Part shown: positions 22,297 to 33,353 of the stretch, in pieces
How the letters are laid out: the number at the start of each line of letters is the position of its first letter
How positions within the stretch are numbered: the stretch's first letter is position 1
Origin: Gigaspora rosea
Lineage: Eukaryota > Glomeromycota > Glomeromycetes > Diversisporales > Gigasporaceae
NCBI GenBank assembly: GCA_003550325.1
Contig: QKWP01000783.1
Location: forward strand, 20,974 to 84,973
Direction: 5' to 3'
DNA length: 64,000 nt
Translations under genes and position numbers: made by a program
The notes under the pieces: generated by a model
Told to the model about the DNA's origin: nothing
Seen by the model: the letters and a program-made list of their open reading frames with translations, nothing else
The model's database searches: none

Positions 22297-24112
22297 GGAC
22301 TCCAGACTAGAGATGGGCAATACATATACATAGTATACAAAACTTACAATTAATTCACTAGCATTAAGAAAATAAATTATAATTTTGGCCAAAACATGCA
22401 TGCATGTATGCAAAAAATGCATGCGCATGTGCATGCTAAAATAAAAATTTTGTATTTTGCCTATTTTTACTCCAAACATTTCTCATATAGATTATAACTG
22501 CATTTTGGCCAATTTTGATCTAATTTGCTAAAGAGAATTTCTATTTGTACACTATGTGTACATACACACATCATGTGAAATTATATTTACTAATAAAATT
22601 ACATAATATTTATAGGCGCCTTAATCACGTGATCAACTTGATCAGTTACAGATATCGATATAAGTTATTATCATTATGATTTATAGCGATTAATAAACGA
22701 TTAATTTATTATACTTGCATAGCAATATACAACAATTATGTCATATTACAAGTCACATCACTACCTGATCACGATTATCTAATAAAACTACCCTAGCCCT
22801 ACCCTATCTACCCTAACCTAACTAACAGCAACAACGATAAATCCAAGACATCCTAATACTAACTAACAGCAATAGCGACAAATACAAGACACCCTAACTC
22901 TAACTAATATAAATAATGACAATTTCAACGAAGAAATATTTTTATTACTCCAATAAATGATGGGACCAACGACGAAATCGGTTTATTTTACCATTCTAAT
23001 AACGACGACACCAACGAAGTGGAGAAAGAAACAGCATTAGAAAGTGAAAAATGAAATGTTACTTGAACGATTTTACCACCAGGAAAACAAAAACAACAAG
23101 CACAGTTAATATATCCACCTATTCTAAACGAAGTGTACAAATAAAAAGAAAAATTGGGCATTAGAAAAGTGGACAAACGAAACTACCTGAAAATTACTTG
23201 AACGTGTTTCACAACCAGAAAAACAAGAACAAGTAATCTACCCACCCGAAGCGGAAGCCTAGCCATAGACAAAGCAAAAAACGAAACTAACTGGAATGAA
23301 GAAATGTGCGTTAAAAAAGTGGACAAACAAAAATCACTAAAAAAGAAACAGACACGTTATTTGAACGTGTTTCACAACCAGGCAAAAAACCAACAAGCAA
23401 GTACAATATACACACTCGAAACCAAAAGCATAACTCTTGACAAAACAGAAAACGAACTCTGGAATGAAGAAATGGCATTAGAATCAGAAAAAAAAATAGA
23501 CACGTTACTTGAATGTGTTTTCAGTCAGGCAAACAAAACAAAAAGTAAGTACAACAGCAAAGTAAATAGACCCACCAGACGAAGTAGACAAACGAAAAAA
23601 CCACCTGGAAAGAAGAAATAAGCGTTGCAAAACGCATTTCACAGCCAGGAAATAAAAACTGCAAACACAATAAAATAGTGCATACCCGAACTGAAAATAA
23701 ATCAAAGCAAGTGGCAACCACCAAACCCTCTACTTGCTTGAAAAGAAAAAAAAAGAGGTTATCGTTATAAAAAAAAAATCAGCGATTATTACTGATTATA
23801 TACAATAAATAAATATTTACTATTTACATTGTGTAACTATGTGTGCGTACGCATAGTGTAAATTAATAAATTTTCTTTGCTAAAAATGACAAAACCATAT
23901 TTACTTAAATAACTTATAATCCAGCAATTAGAATTGAATGAACTTTTTTTGTTAGATGCACCTCACTAAGAACTTAATTTAAAAAAAAGTTCATTCAAAT
24001 TTGACTATTAAATGCCAAAATAATTGCCAAAAACTGTTTTTTTGCTTTTCAAATTTCAGAGTTTTTGCTAAAATATATAATGTATAATCTCTGTACTAAA
24101 TGTCCAGGGTCC
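22297..24112. mobile_element. 1.8-kb TIR element carrying an internal repeat array
   Basis: Ends GGACTCCAGAC (22297) and ATGTCCAGGGTCC (24112) are inverted, and similarity between the arms extends about 290 bp inwards, to a CACTATGTGTACATACACAC region mirrored near 23840. TAAGCTACC occurs just outside on both sides (22281-22289 and 24113-24121), with 7 extra bases on the left. The small MITE at 39475-40566 has the same ends, so this may be a longer relative of it. The centre (22830-23720) is a tandem array rather than an obvious transposase. Confidence 0.65.
22830..23720 (+). repeat. Tandem array, 125-165-bp units, with coding flavour
   Basis: About five diverged units are marked by ACTTGAACGTGTTTCACAACC at about 23061, 23196, 23358, 23507 and 23632. 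Each is followed by an AAACAAGAACAAGCA-like stretch, a CCACC...CGAAG stretch and TGGAATGAAGAAATG. Base composition is richer in C and G than around it. The longest open piece (23304-23621, 105 codons, Lys/Gln/Thr-rich) spans two units. I recognise no family; it may be the decayed remains of a repeat protein gene or a non-coding satellite. Confidence 0.55.
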
Positions 24113-24156
24113 TAAGCTACCCATATTTTTTATATAATTTTTAAAAATTGCTTATA

Positions 24157-24475
24157 CAGTCAAACCTCCATAAATGCAACTCATAGGGACAAGCCTACAA
24201 TATGCATTTAGAAAAGTTTGCATTTAGAGAGATCCAATTAAATTGCAGCTTTAAAAATTAGATTATCAAGTTTGTATAACTTCTACCAAAAACTGTATAA
24301 CCTATTTTAAATACTAAAATTTGATAGGCTACATGCATTTAGGGAGGTTAGTATGATATAAAATGTTATTTAAAAGAATGTTAATTACAGAATATAGAAC
24401 GTCTAATGGAAAAGAAAACTGTGCATTTAGAGAGGTATTGCATTTATGGAGGTTGCATTTATAGAAATCTGACTG
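24157..24475. mobile_element. pogo/Tc1-mariner-like MITE, TA duplication
   Basis: Ends CAGTCAAACCTCCATAAATG and its mirror CATTTATAGAAATCTGACTG, flanked by TA on both sides (24155-24156, 24476-24477). TA duplications with CAGTC ends fit the Tc1/mariner-pogo group. Internal GCATTTAGAGAGGT motifs recur. A partial relative is at 44434-44630. Confidence 0.8.
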
Positions 24476-24810
24476 TATTCAAGAATACAATTGCCTCTTT
24501 TTAATCTGAACCTCTCTAATTCAAATACTATTAAACTCTCTCTAAACTAAACAAAAATTTTAAAACATTTGTGAATTTTATTATTCCTTAGATTGTAATA
24601 CAACCAAATTTGCTTGTATTTTTGTAACTTTTTTAAAATACCAAAATAATTAAATAAAACTTTGTACAATTATATTTGAAAATAAGAATTACTTTTTTGC
24701 AAATTTTTTTTTAACCCTTTAGCTCTACTGGTTGTTAGGACATGTGTAGCACACTTTATTCATATAATAAATTACTACAAAAAGTATCAAACTACAAATA
24801 CCTATCTAAA

Positions 24811-27088
24811 TTATCCTTCTTTTCTAATGCAAGCAAATTTTATTTTTTGCTTGCTTGAACCCTTCTCAAGTCCTATTTGTAGGACTTTAATTTCATTTGC
24901 TAGCCTGTAATTCACATGGCGAATTGCTATATTCTCTGTTAAAGATTTGTTATCATAAATGACCGTAGTGTGTAGCCAGATTACCGCTTCTTTATTGTAA
25001 GAATTGTAAATGTTATTAGCCAAAAAGATATCTTCTAGCTTATTCCCTTTCTTCCAGGTTTAACCTTTTGTAGGCTGTTTCTCATATCCTCTTACTTACT
25101 TTATATGTGAGGCAAAAATGTTCTCAACTCTGTATTATGTTTTTGTACTATGGGCTGTCCTCTTTTTATTTTCACATATGTGTTTAATTCGATATCCAAG
25201 TATATAGTATAGCCTTTATATAATATCTGTTTTTGTGTTTGTGATCCTATTCATACACAGCAAGTGGGAGCATGGGTTCTCTTCTCCTTAATATTCCTAA
25301 TGCTCTGCTTCACGTTGTTTCTTAAGGTCTCAATAACTTATTTGGTTATGATTAGCTTACTTACCTATTGATCTATCTTGATCTTTGATTCCTCCTATGG
25401 CCAATTGGATCTTGCCAAAATTTTTCCTTTAATTCTTTCTCACACTTTGATATAGAGTTTCTATTTGTTCAGCTAGGTACTTAGTTTTACCAGGTTAAAA
25501 TTCAAGACCAGAAGGGGAGAGGTATCCCTTTTGTCTTTTAAAGCCCTTTGCAATTATTTCTCTTAATGCCAAGGCCCATGTACAGTCTCTTGTAATTAAG
25601 CTTTTTCAGACTGTAATAAGTTTAGTGTTCAAGAGGTTCCTTAGTATTAGGGCTCTTAGTCCGAAATTTTCATATGCTTTTTAAAATATAGAATATTTTG
25701 GTAATATTCTAGAGTTGTGCTTGATTCAAAATGAGAGCTAATCATTTATTTCTGCCAATTGTTTCTGACTAGAAGAGCATATATATACTGAGTACTAGAT
25801 CTATAACAAGATTAGAGAGTTTATTACCAGAATTTTCCCTTAAAGGTGAGATTCCTTCTTCCAAATTTTTCTATTAGTTTTTTGATTTCTACTAGCTTTT
25901 TAGCTCAGAAGCCTTTCATAAAGAATCCATCTTTTTTGATCTTGTGTTCCAAAATCAGTAAAGAGTCATTCTTTCCATATTTGATCAGATCCTCTCTGAG
26001 TTTAATATGCTTAGCTATTAGAGTCAGCAGGACCAACTTTCTATTTATTTTTGTATTTGAAGCAGCTTTATAAGTTTGTAAGAGCTTGGTCAGCTTGTTC
26101 TAATTAGCACTAGAGCTCAGTCCAGTAGAAAGTTTCTGTATAGGCTGCCAGTTTGAAGTATGTTTTTTTAAGAGATAATAAGCCTCTGATTTGTTTCTTA
26201 ATTTGAATAAGTAAAGATTCGAAAGCAATTATATAGAGTAGTGATAACAGGGGATCACTCTGGCATACCTCTCTGTCAACTTTGAAGGTTTTGAAAGCTC
26301 ATTACTTCCTATAATATGGCCTTTTGGTTTGAAAAGAGATTATTTACCACATTAATAAATTTCTATTAAAGTACACTCTCTCAAAAACCTCTCCCAAATA
26401 CTTGTAGTTGACTCTATCAAAGGCTTTCGCCTAGTCGATTAACAGTAGCTAATGCTCGTCCGATGACTCTCTGCTAACTCTCATTGTGGTAATAATGTCT
26501 AATACTGAATCTGTGATCAGTTTGCCTACTATAAAACCAAGTTGATGATTGGCAATAATTATATTACAAATCTTATTCAACCTTCCTACTATAATCTTTA
26601 TAAAGATCTTGGCATTGCTATTGACCAAGGATATTGACCTCCAGGTTTTCTTTTTTTTTGAAAATCAAAATCAAAAGGTTTTTATGCCATGATAAAGGCA
26701 TCTTGCTCTTTCATAAAATCTTGTTGAAGACAACCTCTAGTATTGGTGCTACTTTTTCATGAGTGTTTTGTAAAATTCATATGTTAGTCTGTTCATTTTT
26801 GAAGATTTATTTCCCGGAAGCTTCTTTAATGCCTAAAGTATTTCCTTCTTACTGATTTTGCATATAAGAGAGTCATTTCACTTCTCACTATTGAGAAAAG
26901 TTTTTTGTGATCTTATCTAATGTCATATTGTTTATCTCTTCAAATTCATATAGTTTCTTATAAAAATTTCTAATGTACTGCAGAGTGTCGCTTTCATTAC
27001 TTGCATCTACTAAAGGTTTAATCTTATTTTGATAGGCTAAAGATTTTCTAGTTTTGTACTTGGTATAAAAGTATTTAGTGGAGTGCTC
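24811..27088 (-). pseudogene. LINE-3 ORF2, C-terminal two thirds, heavily decayed
   Basis: Alignable with LINE-2 ORF2 from the pre-RT region (STKYFYTKYKTRK, 27080-27030) through a degenerate RT to the C-terminus (VIWLHTTVIYDNKSLTENIA, about 24960). Stops and frameshifts are dense, as in an old copy. The N-terminal part lies beyond the insertion, at 33354-34405. Confidence 0.82.
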
Positions 27089-27318
27089 AGCATAGTGGAA
27101 GTTCATTTTGATTGGTTATTAAGGATAAATTTGATTGGTGAAGATCTTTTTTTTTATATTGTCAATTGTAATTTTTTTTTTTTTTTTTTTTTTATAAACC
27201 AGGATGGGTTATTTACCCCCTGGGCGCAAGTGGCGCACTTTTTATTGACGTGAAATATGTAAGATTAACCTATGTACATGTAATGTGATTTTATGCTATG
27301 TTATCTATACACTAAACT

Positions 27319-30300
27319 TTAACACTTTATGCTTCTAAACCTTTTTGCTCTTCTCTTAGAGCTTTTCCCCAGACGGCATTGTAGGTAGGAGACTTCCTTT
27401 CTTATCCGTGAAATTGCCCTCGCAATGGCCACTTCATTCGATAGTGATTCCTTTCCCCACTTATAGGAGGTGTATATACACCAAAGTTCATATATAACGG
27501 TTGTATTCATCCATATTATGGCCTCAATATCTCCTCTTACTGCATTGATCGTAGGTGTGAAGACTTCTTCAACTTTCGAGGGTGGCTGGATCCCTTCTAG
27601 CTGAATGAGCTTATAGGCTGCGAGCCATATTTCCTTGCCTATTCCGCATTCTACCGCAAAATGCTCAATGTTTTGTCTTCTCCCCGGACACCATGGGCAG
27701 TCTCCAGTTTCTTGATCATTTATATGTCTGATTCTGTATCCGAGAGGTAGAGATTTGTGGTATAACCTCCACATTATGTCTTTTTTCTTGTTAAGCATCT
27801 CCTTTTGGTGAAGCCAAATCGCTTTTCCCTTGGACGATTCTACCTCAGTGTTGTTAGTTGTAAGCGCATCTCTCAAAAGGCTTACTACCCTTTTAACTGT
27901 AATTTGTGCCCCTGTCCATAGTCCTATTTGAATCATTGAGTCTTCCCATGGCCAGCTTGAGCTTGCCAGGACTGTGCCGGTCGCCTTTCGCCAAGCTTTT
28001 AGATAGGGTTTCCACTCGTCTGGCCATGATTTCAATTTTATGGGATTCTCTTTTATTGCTGTGACCACTTCAATGTTCCTTTTAGTTCTTAATAATCGGG
28101 TTATAGTATCTCTCTGAAATAAAGCCCACAAGGTGTTACCAGTCATGAGTCTTTTCCAGACAGTCACTAGCCGTGCATCTAGCAGATTGTTTATTATAGG
28201 GGCTTGAAGCCCGAAATCATTGTAAGCCTTTTGAAAGGTGGAGTACTTTGGTAGCAACTTAGATTTTCGCTTAACCCAATAGGCGATGTTGTCGTTAATT
28301 TCTAGGATCTGTTTTCTATTAGGTGGACATATATATGAGGCATACCAGATTCGAGATAGAATCAATGAGTTTGCCACGAGGATTTTCCCTCTCAGAGAGA
28401 GGTTTCTGCCGCTGTACTGTTCTATTAATTTCTTAATCTTGGTTATATGTCTTGGCCAGAAGTTTTTGGGAGCGAGGCCATTCCCAGATACCTCATATCC
28501 CAAGATTTGTACGGTCTCTTCCTCTGTAATTTTGTTAAAGTCCTTTTCATTCTCTAACTCGACTCTTTCCGATGTCTGTGTCAGGGGTAGCAGCTTTGTT
28601 TTCCTTTTATTTATTTTAGCGTTGGAGGCGCTTTCGTACGTTTTTATAATTTTTTGAAGTTCCTCCCAGTCTGATCTTAACCCAATTCCTACTGAGAGAT
28701 CATCAGCATATGCTGCTGCCTTGAAGAAGAAATTACCGAGGGGTATGCCTCTAATATTTTTTTCAATCCGTCTCAATAGGGGTTCAAATGCGATAATATA
28801 TAACAGTGGTGAGAGAGGGTCTCCCTGACGCACCCCTCTTTCTACTCTAAACGGTTCTGAGATGCCATCTTTGCCGAGAATATGAGCTTCTTGGTTAGTG
28901 AAGAGATTGTTTATTATCCTAATGAAGCCATTCCCGAACTTCATTTGCCTTAATACCGCCTCCAGGTAGGTGTGGTTGACTCTATCGAAGGCTTTTGCCT
29001 GATCGATTAGGACTAGCCAGCCTAGATCCGTGGCATTCTTTTTATTCCTGAGGGTTGTAAGAATATCTAAAACTGCGTCGGTGATTTGTCTTCCTTTAAT
29101 AAAGCCTTGTTGGCCTTTAGTTATGAGTTTTCCACAAATGCCGTTAAGCCTGTCTGCCAATATTTTCATAAATATCTTGGCGTCGCTGTTGACCAATGAT
29201 ATCGGTCTCCAGCTACCGAGCTCTTCCAGATTTTCCTCTTTTTTTGGTATTAAAACCAGAATGTTCTTATGCCATGACATCGGCATTACCCCTGTTTTTA
29301 TAACCCTGTTGAACACAGTTTTTAGGACTGGGGTGACCCTGTCTATTAGCAGTCTATAGAATTCATGTGTCAGGCCATCCGTGCCTGGAGATTTATTGTA
29401 TGCCAGTGACCGGATTGTACCCTCAATTTCTTCTTCACTGATCTCTTTTTCTAGGCTTGTGTTCTCCTCCTGTTGAACATGAGGCAGGTCCTTGGTAATG
29501 TCTGAAATTGCATTATTATCAGGGGTCTCTGCTTTATATAAGGTTTCATAGAAAGTTTTTATATAATGTAGCGGGTCCTGTCCTGCACCTGGATCCCCTG
29601 GGATCTTAATCCTTTCTTGACAACTTGTCATTGTTCTAGATTTAAATCTGGCATAGAAGTATTTAGTTGAGCGTTCACCTTTTTCTATCCAGCGGGTTTT
29701 TGATTTTCTACGCCATGTTTCAGAGAGCTGACTTAATTCATCCTTTAGTGCCATCTGTGTTTCTTCTATCTTTTGAGTCATGAAGCTATTAACATCCTGT
29801 CTAGCCGCACATTTTTTGAGTCTCAAAAGTTTCTTGTTCAATTGAGCAATTTTCCCTTCTGTGGCTTTCGGTTTCTTGAATGCTCTTATTATGGATTGAA
29901 TCCTTAACTTACACAAATCCCAGTCAATTGGGGCTTCTTTATCAGTTAGTTCTTCTATTACCTCCTTTGCCAATTTGTCATTACGTAAACATCGCTCGTC
30001 GAATCTCCAAAGGGCATTGGATTCGTGTGGTTTGGCTGAGCGGAGTGTGCATTCTAAAAGCATATGGTCAGAGTTTCCATGTCGTAGTGACACTTGCTTG
30101 ATCAAATGGCTATATTCCGCTTCTATGAAGATGTAATCTATGCATGTGGCCATGCTTCTTCCCATCCGTGTATTTTGGAAGTAAGTGAGGAAGGGAGATT
30201 CTCCTGCTACCTCCGAGGCGTCTATGAAGTCCTTAGTCAGCTCCAATAATTGTTTACGAGATGGGTCTTGTTGATATGCTGATTGACTTATTCGATTGGA

Positions 30301-30738
30301 CTCCGGGTTTAAGTTGGTATTAAAATCTCCTGTTATTATATTAATGGATCCTCTTTTTATTGAAGGCTCCCACTTTTCAAAGAATTTTGTTCTATCCGGT
30401 AAGTTAGGGGGAGCATAGATATTGGTAATGTGAAATTCTTGGCCCTTATGTCTGAACTCTGCTTCTATTACTCTCCCATCCATGGATGTTACTATATTAG
30501 TAAATTCAATGTCTTTTTTTCCTGCGAGGATAGCACTTTTATTTGTCCATATTGAGGGAAACCCCCATTGAAATTTAATTTGTTCAATTGCTTTTTCGCT
30601 GTTCATGTTGGTTTCCTGTAGCGTGATTATGTCTAACTTGTATGATTTTAGTAATGTAATAGTGTTTGCTTGTTTGCCTCTGTTATTTAGACCTTTCACG
30701 TTTAGCGTTGCTATTTTCAAATTTATATTGTGAGGCAT
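27319..30738 (-). CDS. LINE-2 ORF2: AP endonuclease / reverse transcriptase (1139 aa)
   Basis: Carries the enzymes of target-primed reverse transcription: the endonuclease nicks DNA and the RT copies the LINE RNA from the nick. The N-terminal exonuclease/endonuclease/phosphatase fold shows LNVKGLN (12-18), the catalytic QET (Glu42), GDFN (137-140), CIDYIF and SDH (223-225). The RT follows, with LVLIPKKEENLEELGSWRPI, QGFIKGRQITDAV, LIDQAKAFDRV, RGVRQGDPLSPLLY and the catalytic box YADD (677-680). Near the C-terminus is a CPWC...IEHFAVEC zinc finger (from 1014), as in plant and fungal L1-type elements. All key residues are present and the frame is open. It starts 27 nt after the ORF1 stop, so reinitiation or a similar mechanism probably drives translation. 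The length is usual for L1-type ORF2s of this class. Whether it is expressed cannot be seen. Confidence 0.96.
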   Translation of the reverse strand: MPHNINLKIATLNVKGLNNRGKQANTITLLKSYKLDIITLQETNMNSEKAIEQIKFQWGFPSIWTNKSAILAGKKDIEFTNIVTSMDGRVIEAEFRHKGQEFHITNIYAPPNLPDRTKFFEKWEPSIKRGSINIITGDFNTNLNPESNRISQSAYQQDPSRKQLLELTKDFIDASEVAGESPFLTYFQNTRMGRSMATCIDYIFIEAEYSHLIKQVSLRHGNSDHMLLECTLRSAKPHESNALWRFDERCLRNDKLAKEVIEELTDKEAPIDWDLCKLRIQSIIRAFKKPKATEGKIAQLNKKLLRLKKCAARQDVNSFMTQKIEETQMALKDELSQLSETWRRKSKTRWIEKGERSTKYFYARFKSRTMTSCQERIKIPGDPGAGQDPLHYIKTFYETLYKAETPDNNAISDITKDLPHVQQEENTSLEKEISEEEIEGTIRSLAYNKSPGTDGLTHEFYRLLIDRVTPVLKTVFNRVIKTGVMPMSWHKNILVLIPKKEENLEELGSWRPISLVNSDAKIFMKILADRLNGICGKLITKGQQGFIKGRQITDAVLDILTTLRNKKNATDLGWLVLIDQAKAFDRVNHTYLEAVLRQMKFGNGFIRIINNLFTNQEAHILGKDGISEPFRVERGVRQGDPLSPLLYIIAFEPLLRRIEKNIRGIPLGNFFFKAAAYADDLSVGIGLRSDWEELQKIIKTYESASNAKINKRKTKLLPLTQTSERVELENEKDFNKITEEETVQILGYEVSGNGLAPKNFWPRHITKIKKLIEQYSGRNLSLRGKILVANSLILSRIWYASYICPPNRKQILEINDNIAYWVKRKSKLLPKYSTFQKAYNDFGLQAPIINNLLDARLVTVWKRLMTGNTLWALFQRDTITRLLRTKRNIEVVTAIKENPIKLKSWPDEWKPYLKAWRKATGTVLASSSWPWEDSMIQIGLWTGAQITVKRVVSLLRDALTTNNTEVESSKGKAIWLHQKEMLNKKKDIMWRLYHKSLPLGYRIRHINDQETGDCPWCPGRRQNIEHFAVECGIGKEIWLAAYKLIQLEGIQPPSKVEEVFTPTINAVRGDIEAIIWMNTTVIYELWCIYTSYKWGKESLSNEVAIARAISRIRKEVSYLQCRLGKSSKRRAKRFRSIKC

Positions 30739-30765
30739 ATTACGTGATAGGTTTTGGTGGCCCAG

Positions 30766-32349
30766 CTAGTGCTTGGGATTGGTTCCTTCCCCTTTAGTGG
30801 TGTAAGGGGCAGGCCTCGATTTTTCCTTTTTATCTATCATACTGTTGGTTGATTTCCTTTTTTTGTTACTGGCACGTTTCACTAGTGTGAAAGAATCGTT
30901 CTCTTCTGTCCCCTTTTCTGGGGAAGTACTGTCTGGTGATGTGTTTGGAAATGTTGTCTCTGTTACAGCCATAGAGTCTGCTGCAGGTTTTTCATCATTG
31001 TAGGCAGCTGACAATTCATCTACTGAGCCTTTGATTGGAATTTGAGGTGTGACAGGTGCACCTGCATTATTTATCCTTTCTTCGGACTTAACACTGGATC
31101 CATCTATTTGCATATCATTGCCAGTTTCTGCGACCTCAGTTGGTTCTGATTGGACTTCAGTGGGTTCTGAGTCTGTCATGTGATCATCTATAGGTGTGGG
31201 GTCTTCCTGCCCTTTGTTTTTTATAGATGTGTCGAGAGATTGTATGTTCCATTCTCTACGAGCCCTTTCTCTAGCTTCGATTGAAGACTTAAGTTGCTGA
31301 CAGTCTTTTTTGATGTGACCTTCCTCTTCACAGAAGTAACATACTTTAGGTGCTGATCTCCATTCCGTAGTAACCTTGTTGTCCCATATATGTGTGAATC
31401 TGGGGATTCTTCCTTCTAAGGACGAGTCGTCAGTTGTATCAAAGACCACGACCCATTGGTCGGAGAGGTATGGTGTGCCCTCAATCAATAGCGGTCTAAT
31501 TGAAGACACATTTCCTATATCTGTAAATGCCTCTAGCAGTGCTTCTGAAATTTCATTCTTGTCTCCTAGTGGGATATTTCTACATTTAATTGAGAAATAT
31601 GATCTTCTAGCGTCTGTAGGAATATAACCAAAATACGTTCTCCCCTTGATCATTAATCCTTTTGCGGCATATTTTTGTAGTGTAGCTTTATCCTTGAATA
31701 TGATTTCTATGTGTGATCTTTGGCCTCTATTGAGATGTTGTTTGGCGGCGTTAATATCGTAGCCTGCTGTTTTGAATAAATCTTCCATAATTTCATTAAA
31801 TGGGCATTGTAGACTGCTGGTTGCTATGATCAATGCGTTGTCATTTTTGGTTTTGAGTATGTTTCTAGGGGAAAAGGAGGAGAAAGTAGTTTTCCCTCGT
31901 GATAGTTTGGGAAATAACGAGGACCATGATTTTTTTGATGTTGTATGATGTTCGCTTTCTCGTCTGTAATCTGTCTGAGTGTGTTCGTTTTCACTTTGCC
32001 TTGTGTCCTTTTCTATATTTTTGTGTTTAGAGGAGGCTGCAGTTACGTATCTTTCCATAAAGTCCGGGTCTTCAATAAAGTCTTCACTATCTAGAACCTT
32101 GTCTGCATTAATCTTGTTTGTAGTGTTGCTGCACTCTGCATCTATTACTTGTGTATTCTTTGCTTCAGGGTTGCTCTCTATATGTTCTGACTGTTCTATA
32201 TTTGTTGTATTTGTGATGTCGCTAAGTGTAGTGATTTCTTTGTTGACCTGTTCGTCCCATCTGAGTAGTGGTTCCGCGGTTTTGTTTTCCTGTTCACGTG
32301 TCTGTTTTTCTCTGTTTTCTTTGTTTTCTTGGGCCGACAGAGTCGTCAT
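30766..32349 (-). CDS. LINE-2 ORF1: RNA-binding protein with RRM-like region and zinc knuckle (527 aa)
   Basis: Expected to coat the LINE RNA in the ribonucleoprotein. Residues 1-150 are charged, Glu/Asn/Thr-rich and probably disordered. The family box SWSSLFPKLSRGKTTFSSFSP follows. An RRM-like region spans about 185-330 (SHIEIIFKDKATLQKYAAK, SIRPLLIEGTPYLSDQWVVV). A single CCHC knuckle, CYFCEEEGHIKKDC, starts at about 337. An acidic linker leads to a basic C-terminus (KKRKSTNS...KKEKSRPAPYTTKGEG). It is open throughout; LINE-1, LINE-4 and LINE-5 carry broken versions with the same order of parts. The assignment rests on the knuckle, the conserved order and the position ahead of ORF2; the RRM is judged by eye. 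Confidence 0.92.
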   Translation of the reverse strand: MTTLSAQENKENREKQTREQENKTAEPLLRWDEQVNKEITTLSDITNTTNIEQSEHIESNPEAKNTQVIDAECSNTTNKINADKVLDSEDFIEDPDFMERYVTAASSKHKNIEKDTRQSENEHTQTDYRRESEHHTTSKKSWSSLFPKLSRGKTTFSSFSPRNILKTKNDNALIIATSSLQCPFNEIMEDLFKTAGYDINAAKQHLNRGQRSHIEIIFKDKATLQKYAAKGLMIKGRTYFGYIPTDARRSYFSIKCRNIPLGDKNEISEALLEAFTDIGNVSSIRPLLIEGTPYLSDQWVVVFDTTDDSSLEGRIPRFTHIWDNKVTTEWRSAPKVCYFCEEEGHIKKDCQQLKSSIEARERARREWNIQSLDTSIKNKGQEDPTPIDDHMTDSEPTEVQSEPTEVAETGNDMQIDGSSVKSEERINNAGAPVTPQIPIKGSVDELSAAYNDEKPAADSMAVTETTFPNTSPDSTSPEKGTEENDSFTLVKRASNKKRKSTNSMIDKKEKSRPAPYTTKGEGTNPKH

Positions 32350-32980
32350 CTTGTTTTTTTTGTTTTTCGTGTTTTGCGGGTTTTCTAAGAGTACAGGTTC
32401 TTCGAGCTTTCGTTTTTTAATTAACTGGGGCCAGGCCCCTCTACCTTTATTTTCTGTGTCCTTCTCCTTCTCTTGTTGTGAAGTTATTTCGTATTTTAAA
32501 ATTTACCCCCTCTACCTACCGTGACCAGGAGAGAGTGTGTGTAGATCGTCTCAATTGTAATTTTTAAAGTACCTTTAATAAGTAAAGATGTTCACTATAT
32601 ATAAAATTTTTTTTCTGCAATACGTAACTACTACGATGACTTAATATATCGTTTTTTTACCTTTAAACTTACTGTTTTTTAACAACTAATGCAATAGGAT
32701 GCAAAAGATTGAGAAACTAAATGTAAAAGTTTTGAAAGGTCAGAAGGTGTTTCGGCAACTTAAGCAATTAATAAGTGAAAGTTGTCTCAACTACGTAGTT
32801 CTACTTTGTTTTCTATAAGTAAAAAGTACTACGTATTCGAAACTAACATTTCAAACTCTATCTTTTTATTATAAATACTTTTTATAGTAGCAGTGTTTAG
32901 AATGTTTGTGTATGTTATTTTATTCAGCAGATTGTGTCACAAAACTTAGAGTATTTGTTGTAAAATAAATATTTTACTTA

Positions 32981-33131
32981 GGGGAGTAACAAAAATCAGG
33001 TGATTTTTTGGGGGGGAGGGAGGTAAAAAAAGTTGAAATTATATATAAGAACCTGACTATTTATATATTAAGGAAGAGGGAGGGGGGTAGGCCTCTGATA
33101 AAAAATAATCAGGTGATTAATGACACTGCCC
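32981..33131. mobile_element. Harbinger-like MITE, copy B (151 bp)
   Basis: Nearly identical to 11687-11836, with only a handful of differences. Flanked by TTA on both sides (32978-32980, 33132-33134). It lies in the right part of the 9-bp-TSD TIR element. Confidence 0.88.
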
Positions 33132-33353
33132 TTATTGTGAAATAAAATAATATTGTATATATTGTGAAATATAAATAGTTATGAACCCTAATTAATGTAT
33201 TGTAAGACTATAATACGCGCCTTTAGAAAATATTGAGAAAGTTTCGTAAGTAATAAAATTTCATCTGGGCATAGCCGATACTTTATCCGATGAATAATCT
33301 ACATTTTTTCTGGGGTATTTTAACAACCAATCAAAATAAACTTCCACTATGCT

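Larger units (their letters stand above)
27176..32550 (-). mobile_element. LINE-2, full-length L1-type retrotransposon with both ORFs open
   Basis: A 15-bp target duplication, TCAATTGTAATTTTT (27161-27175 and 32551-32565). On the minus strand there is a 5' UTR of about 200 bp beginning GACGATCTACACACACTC, ORF1 (32349-30766), a 27-nt spacer, ORF2 (30738-27319), and a 3' UTR with the sequence ACCCCCTGGGCGCAAGTGGC (plus reading) and a poly(A) tail of about 20 (plus-strand T run ending near 27193). No stop, frameshift or truncation was seen. It sits inside the 9-bp-TSD TIR element, so it is younger than that element and than LINE-3. Confidence 0.95.
27089..33353. mobile_element. TIR element with 9-bp duplication, host of intact LINE-2
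   Basis: Near-perfect 34-bp inverted ends starting AGCATAGTGGAAGTT and continuing ATTTTGATTGGTT (27089-27122 and 33320-33353). The 9-bp direct repeat GGAGTGCTC (27080-27088 and 33354-33362) is cut from LINE-3 coding sequence, which resumes in frame order on the other side. Nine-bp duplications suggest a MULE-type non-autonomous element. Without LINE-2 and the Harbinger-like MITE it is about 0.7 kb and shows no transposase. Confidence 0.85.

Noticed and set aside
23304..23621. A real 105-aa gene
   Set aside because: It spans two units of a tandem array and neighbouring units break the frame; kept only as a repeat with coding flavour.
27319..32349. LINE-2 ORFs as host genes
   Set aside because: Endonuclease/RT and zinc-knuckle motifs, target duplication and poly(A) tail show a retrotransposon.
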